A stretch of DNA of 64,000 nucleotides from Plazaster borealis (taxonomy: Eukaryota; Echinodermata; Asteroidea; Forcipulatida; Labidiasteridae), in NCBI GenBank assembly GCA_021014325.1, contig CM037472.1, positions 33,070,234 to 33,134,233 of the forward strand, written 5' to 3'. A program made the position numbers and the translations under genes. Below are positions 62,813-64,000 of this stretch, in pieces. Each line of letters opens with the position of its first letter. Position 1 is the first letter of the stretch. Under the pieces are notes generated by a model that was given only the letters and a program-made list of their open reading frames with translations, searched no databases and was not told the DNA's origin.

Positions 62813-63160
62813 ATGGCTGCCCCATCGTCCGCCGGGAGATCGAAAGATACTTGGATTCGAAGCTTTCTGGTCACAGATCCTACCAGACACGAAAAGGGGT
62901 TTACAGTTTACAAAGTGGCCTACAGGGTTTGTGTGCAGTTTTTGCGATTTTACATGAATTGACTGTGGTAACTCATGATTGTTTAAAATAAAATGTTATT
63001 TTTCAGCATTGGATTGATACACTTCGTTCGCCCCCCCCCCCCACCCCTTGCATAGTTTTTCATGTGAATTATAATTATTTATATTAATAAAATGAAGTTT
63101 TTTGCCTCCATTTTTGTTGATCAGGCTTTCTCCCTGAACAAACCAGAAGATGTGACCGAG
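62813..63160 (+). CDS. PX-domain protein, first two coding exons (partial)
   Basis: Exon 1 is 62,813-62,926, 38 codons, starting MAAPSSAGRSKDTW and continuing FLVTDPTRHEKGFTVYKVAY. Exon 2 is 63,125-63,160, 12 codons (AFSLNKPEDVTE), bounded by TTGATCAG and GTGAGTAC. Both are phase 0. Together they match the N-terminal beta strands of a phosphoinositide-binding PX domain, in the subgroup with a TDP..H..G(F/Y)T.YKV start (SNX15 / RPS6KC1-like), so an endosomal sorting or kinase-like protein is likely. The exon 1 donor (AGG|GTTTGT) is weak. The rest of the gene lies beyond the window or in long introns. Confidence 0.65.
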
Positions 63161-64000
63161 GTGAGTACGGTAGTAGTATATTGAAAATTGTCTGTATTGG
63201 ACTGCCACTTTTTCACTCAGCTCAGTGAGTCATACTCATTGTTGTTCATGAATCATGTTGAATGTTGTAGAAATAGATCAAAAACGATCTCACTCATTGA
63301 GTAAATAAGATTCTATTTATTTTATAATGAATGAAAACGTGGCAATCGGATATGGACATTTTACAGACTATCGCATATGATTTAGTTTGTGTTACATTTT
63401 CATGTAAAACTGAAACTTGGAAAAGTTATCTTTAAAGATGACATGAATAGAAAATGATTTGCCAGATGCTTTATAAATCGACATGATCAACAACGGTCGG
63501 TGTCCTGTTCATGCGGCGACGAATGACCCAATGTCAATAGTCTGTAATAAAACAAGATCTGAATATGACTGGACATCACTGGCAGGTCGTACTGCTAATC
63601 AAGATTTTAGCCAGGATTTGGTAAAAGGGTATCCAAATTTGCTGGAAATTTAAAAACTGGGTGTCCAAATTGTTCACTTAGAATACATTTACATGTAAAT
63701 GACAGATAAAACAGGGTGTCCAAATTTAAAACAGGGTGTCCAAAAGACACCCAGACACCCCTCTGGCTAACACTATGCTGCTATTCTAGCGCATAAGCAC
63801 ATCAGTAAACACCATGGCTGCTGGTTGAAAGGGTTTGAAAGCATTGAGTGTCTTCTTGGAAGCTTGGAGACTCTGAGTCTGAACAATGTTTTAAATTATT
63901 TGTAAAGTCATGTGACACCCTGAGCCGAGTAAACTTCAGGGTCAAGAATCGGAGTCAGTCCGGAGTATCGTGGCGTGTTGTGGCCAAAAGTGCATCGGCA
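63161..64000. other. Intron of the PX gene
   Basis: No further PX exon is recognised. 63,606-63,772 looks like a small inverted-repeat element (TTAGCCAGGATTTGG and CCTCTGGCTAA ends) with several AGGGTGTCCAAA repeats inside. Confidence 0.4.

Overview
The window is metazoan nuclear DNA, most likely from an echinoderm and perhaps a sea star. This rests on intron-bearing genes (a membrane short-chain collagen and a PX-domain gene), rhodopsin-family GPCR copies, dense small inverted-repeat transposons, and TTAA-flanked repeat families that I associate with sea-star genomes. The species is an inference.

Layout. (1) 1-13,080 and 19,566-30,745 are two near-identical direct copies of one segmental duplication. 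Each carries a decayed GIY-YIG retroelement fragment, a terminal-inverted-repeat (TIR) element, a broken GPCR gene and the 3' exons of a collagen gene. Copy 1 continues into the rest of that gene: six exons on the minus strand, 9,646-18,759, with a TATA box near 18,815. (2) 31,346-46,716 is a 15.4-kb Polinton/Maverick element (adintovirus-like) with TIRs of about 270 bp. (3) 46,717-57,262 is a third, more diverged and inverted copy of the same duplication, abutting the right end of the Polinton. (4) 58,670-61,300 holds more diverged direct fragments of the unit. (5) 62,813-63,160 holds the first two coding exons of a PX-domain gene.

The Polinton encodes protein-primed DNA polymerase B, retroviral-type integrase, an FtsK/HerA-like packaging ATPase, a major capsid protein, two penton-like paralogues and several conserved small virion-type proteins. 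Genes lie in convergent and divergent blocks. I could not find the adenain-like protease that Polintons usually carry. About eighteen reading-frame breaks are visible and nearly all fall in short homopolymer runs, so assembly or base-calling error is a serious alternative to decay.

The most unusual signal is a family of about 20-bp perfect or near-perfect palindromes (cores such as CTTTCGTCTACGAAAG, TCTTTTGCCTGCAAAAGA and CTTATACTCGTATAAG). More than thirty copies are confined to the Polinton. They lie in both TIRs, in convergent and divergent intergenic gaps, and in frame inside several protein-coding genes, where they encode short linkers or the terminal codons. Two tandem paralogous gene units carry different palindromes at the same place, which suggests turnover. 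This resembles the palindromic elements of Rickettsia in behaviour, but here inside a eukaryotic virus-like transposon.
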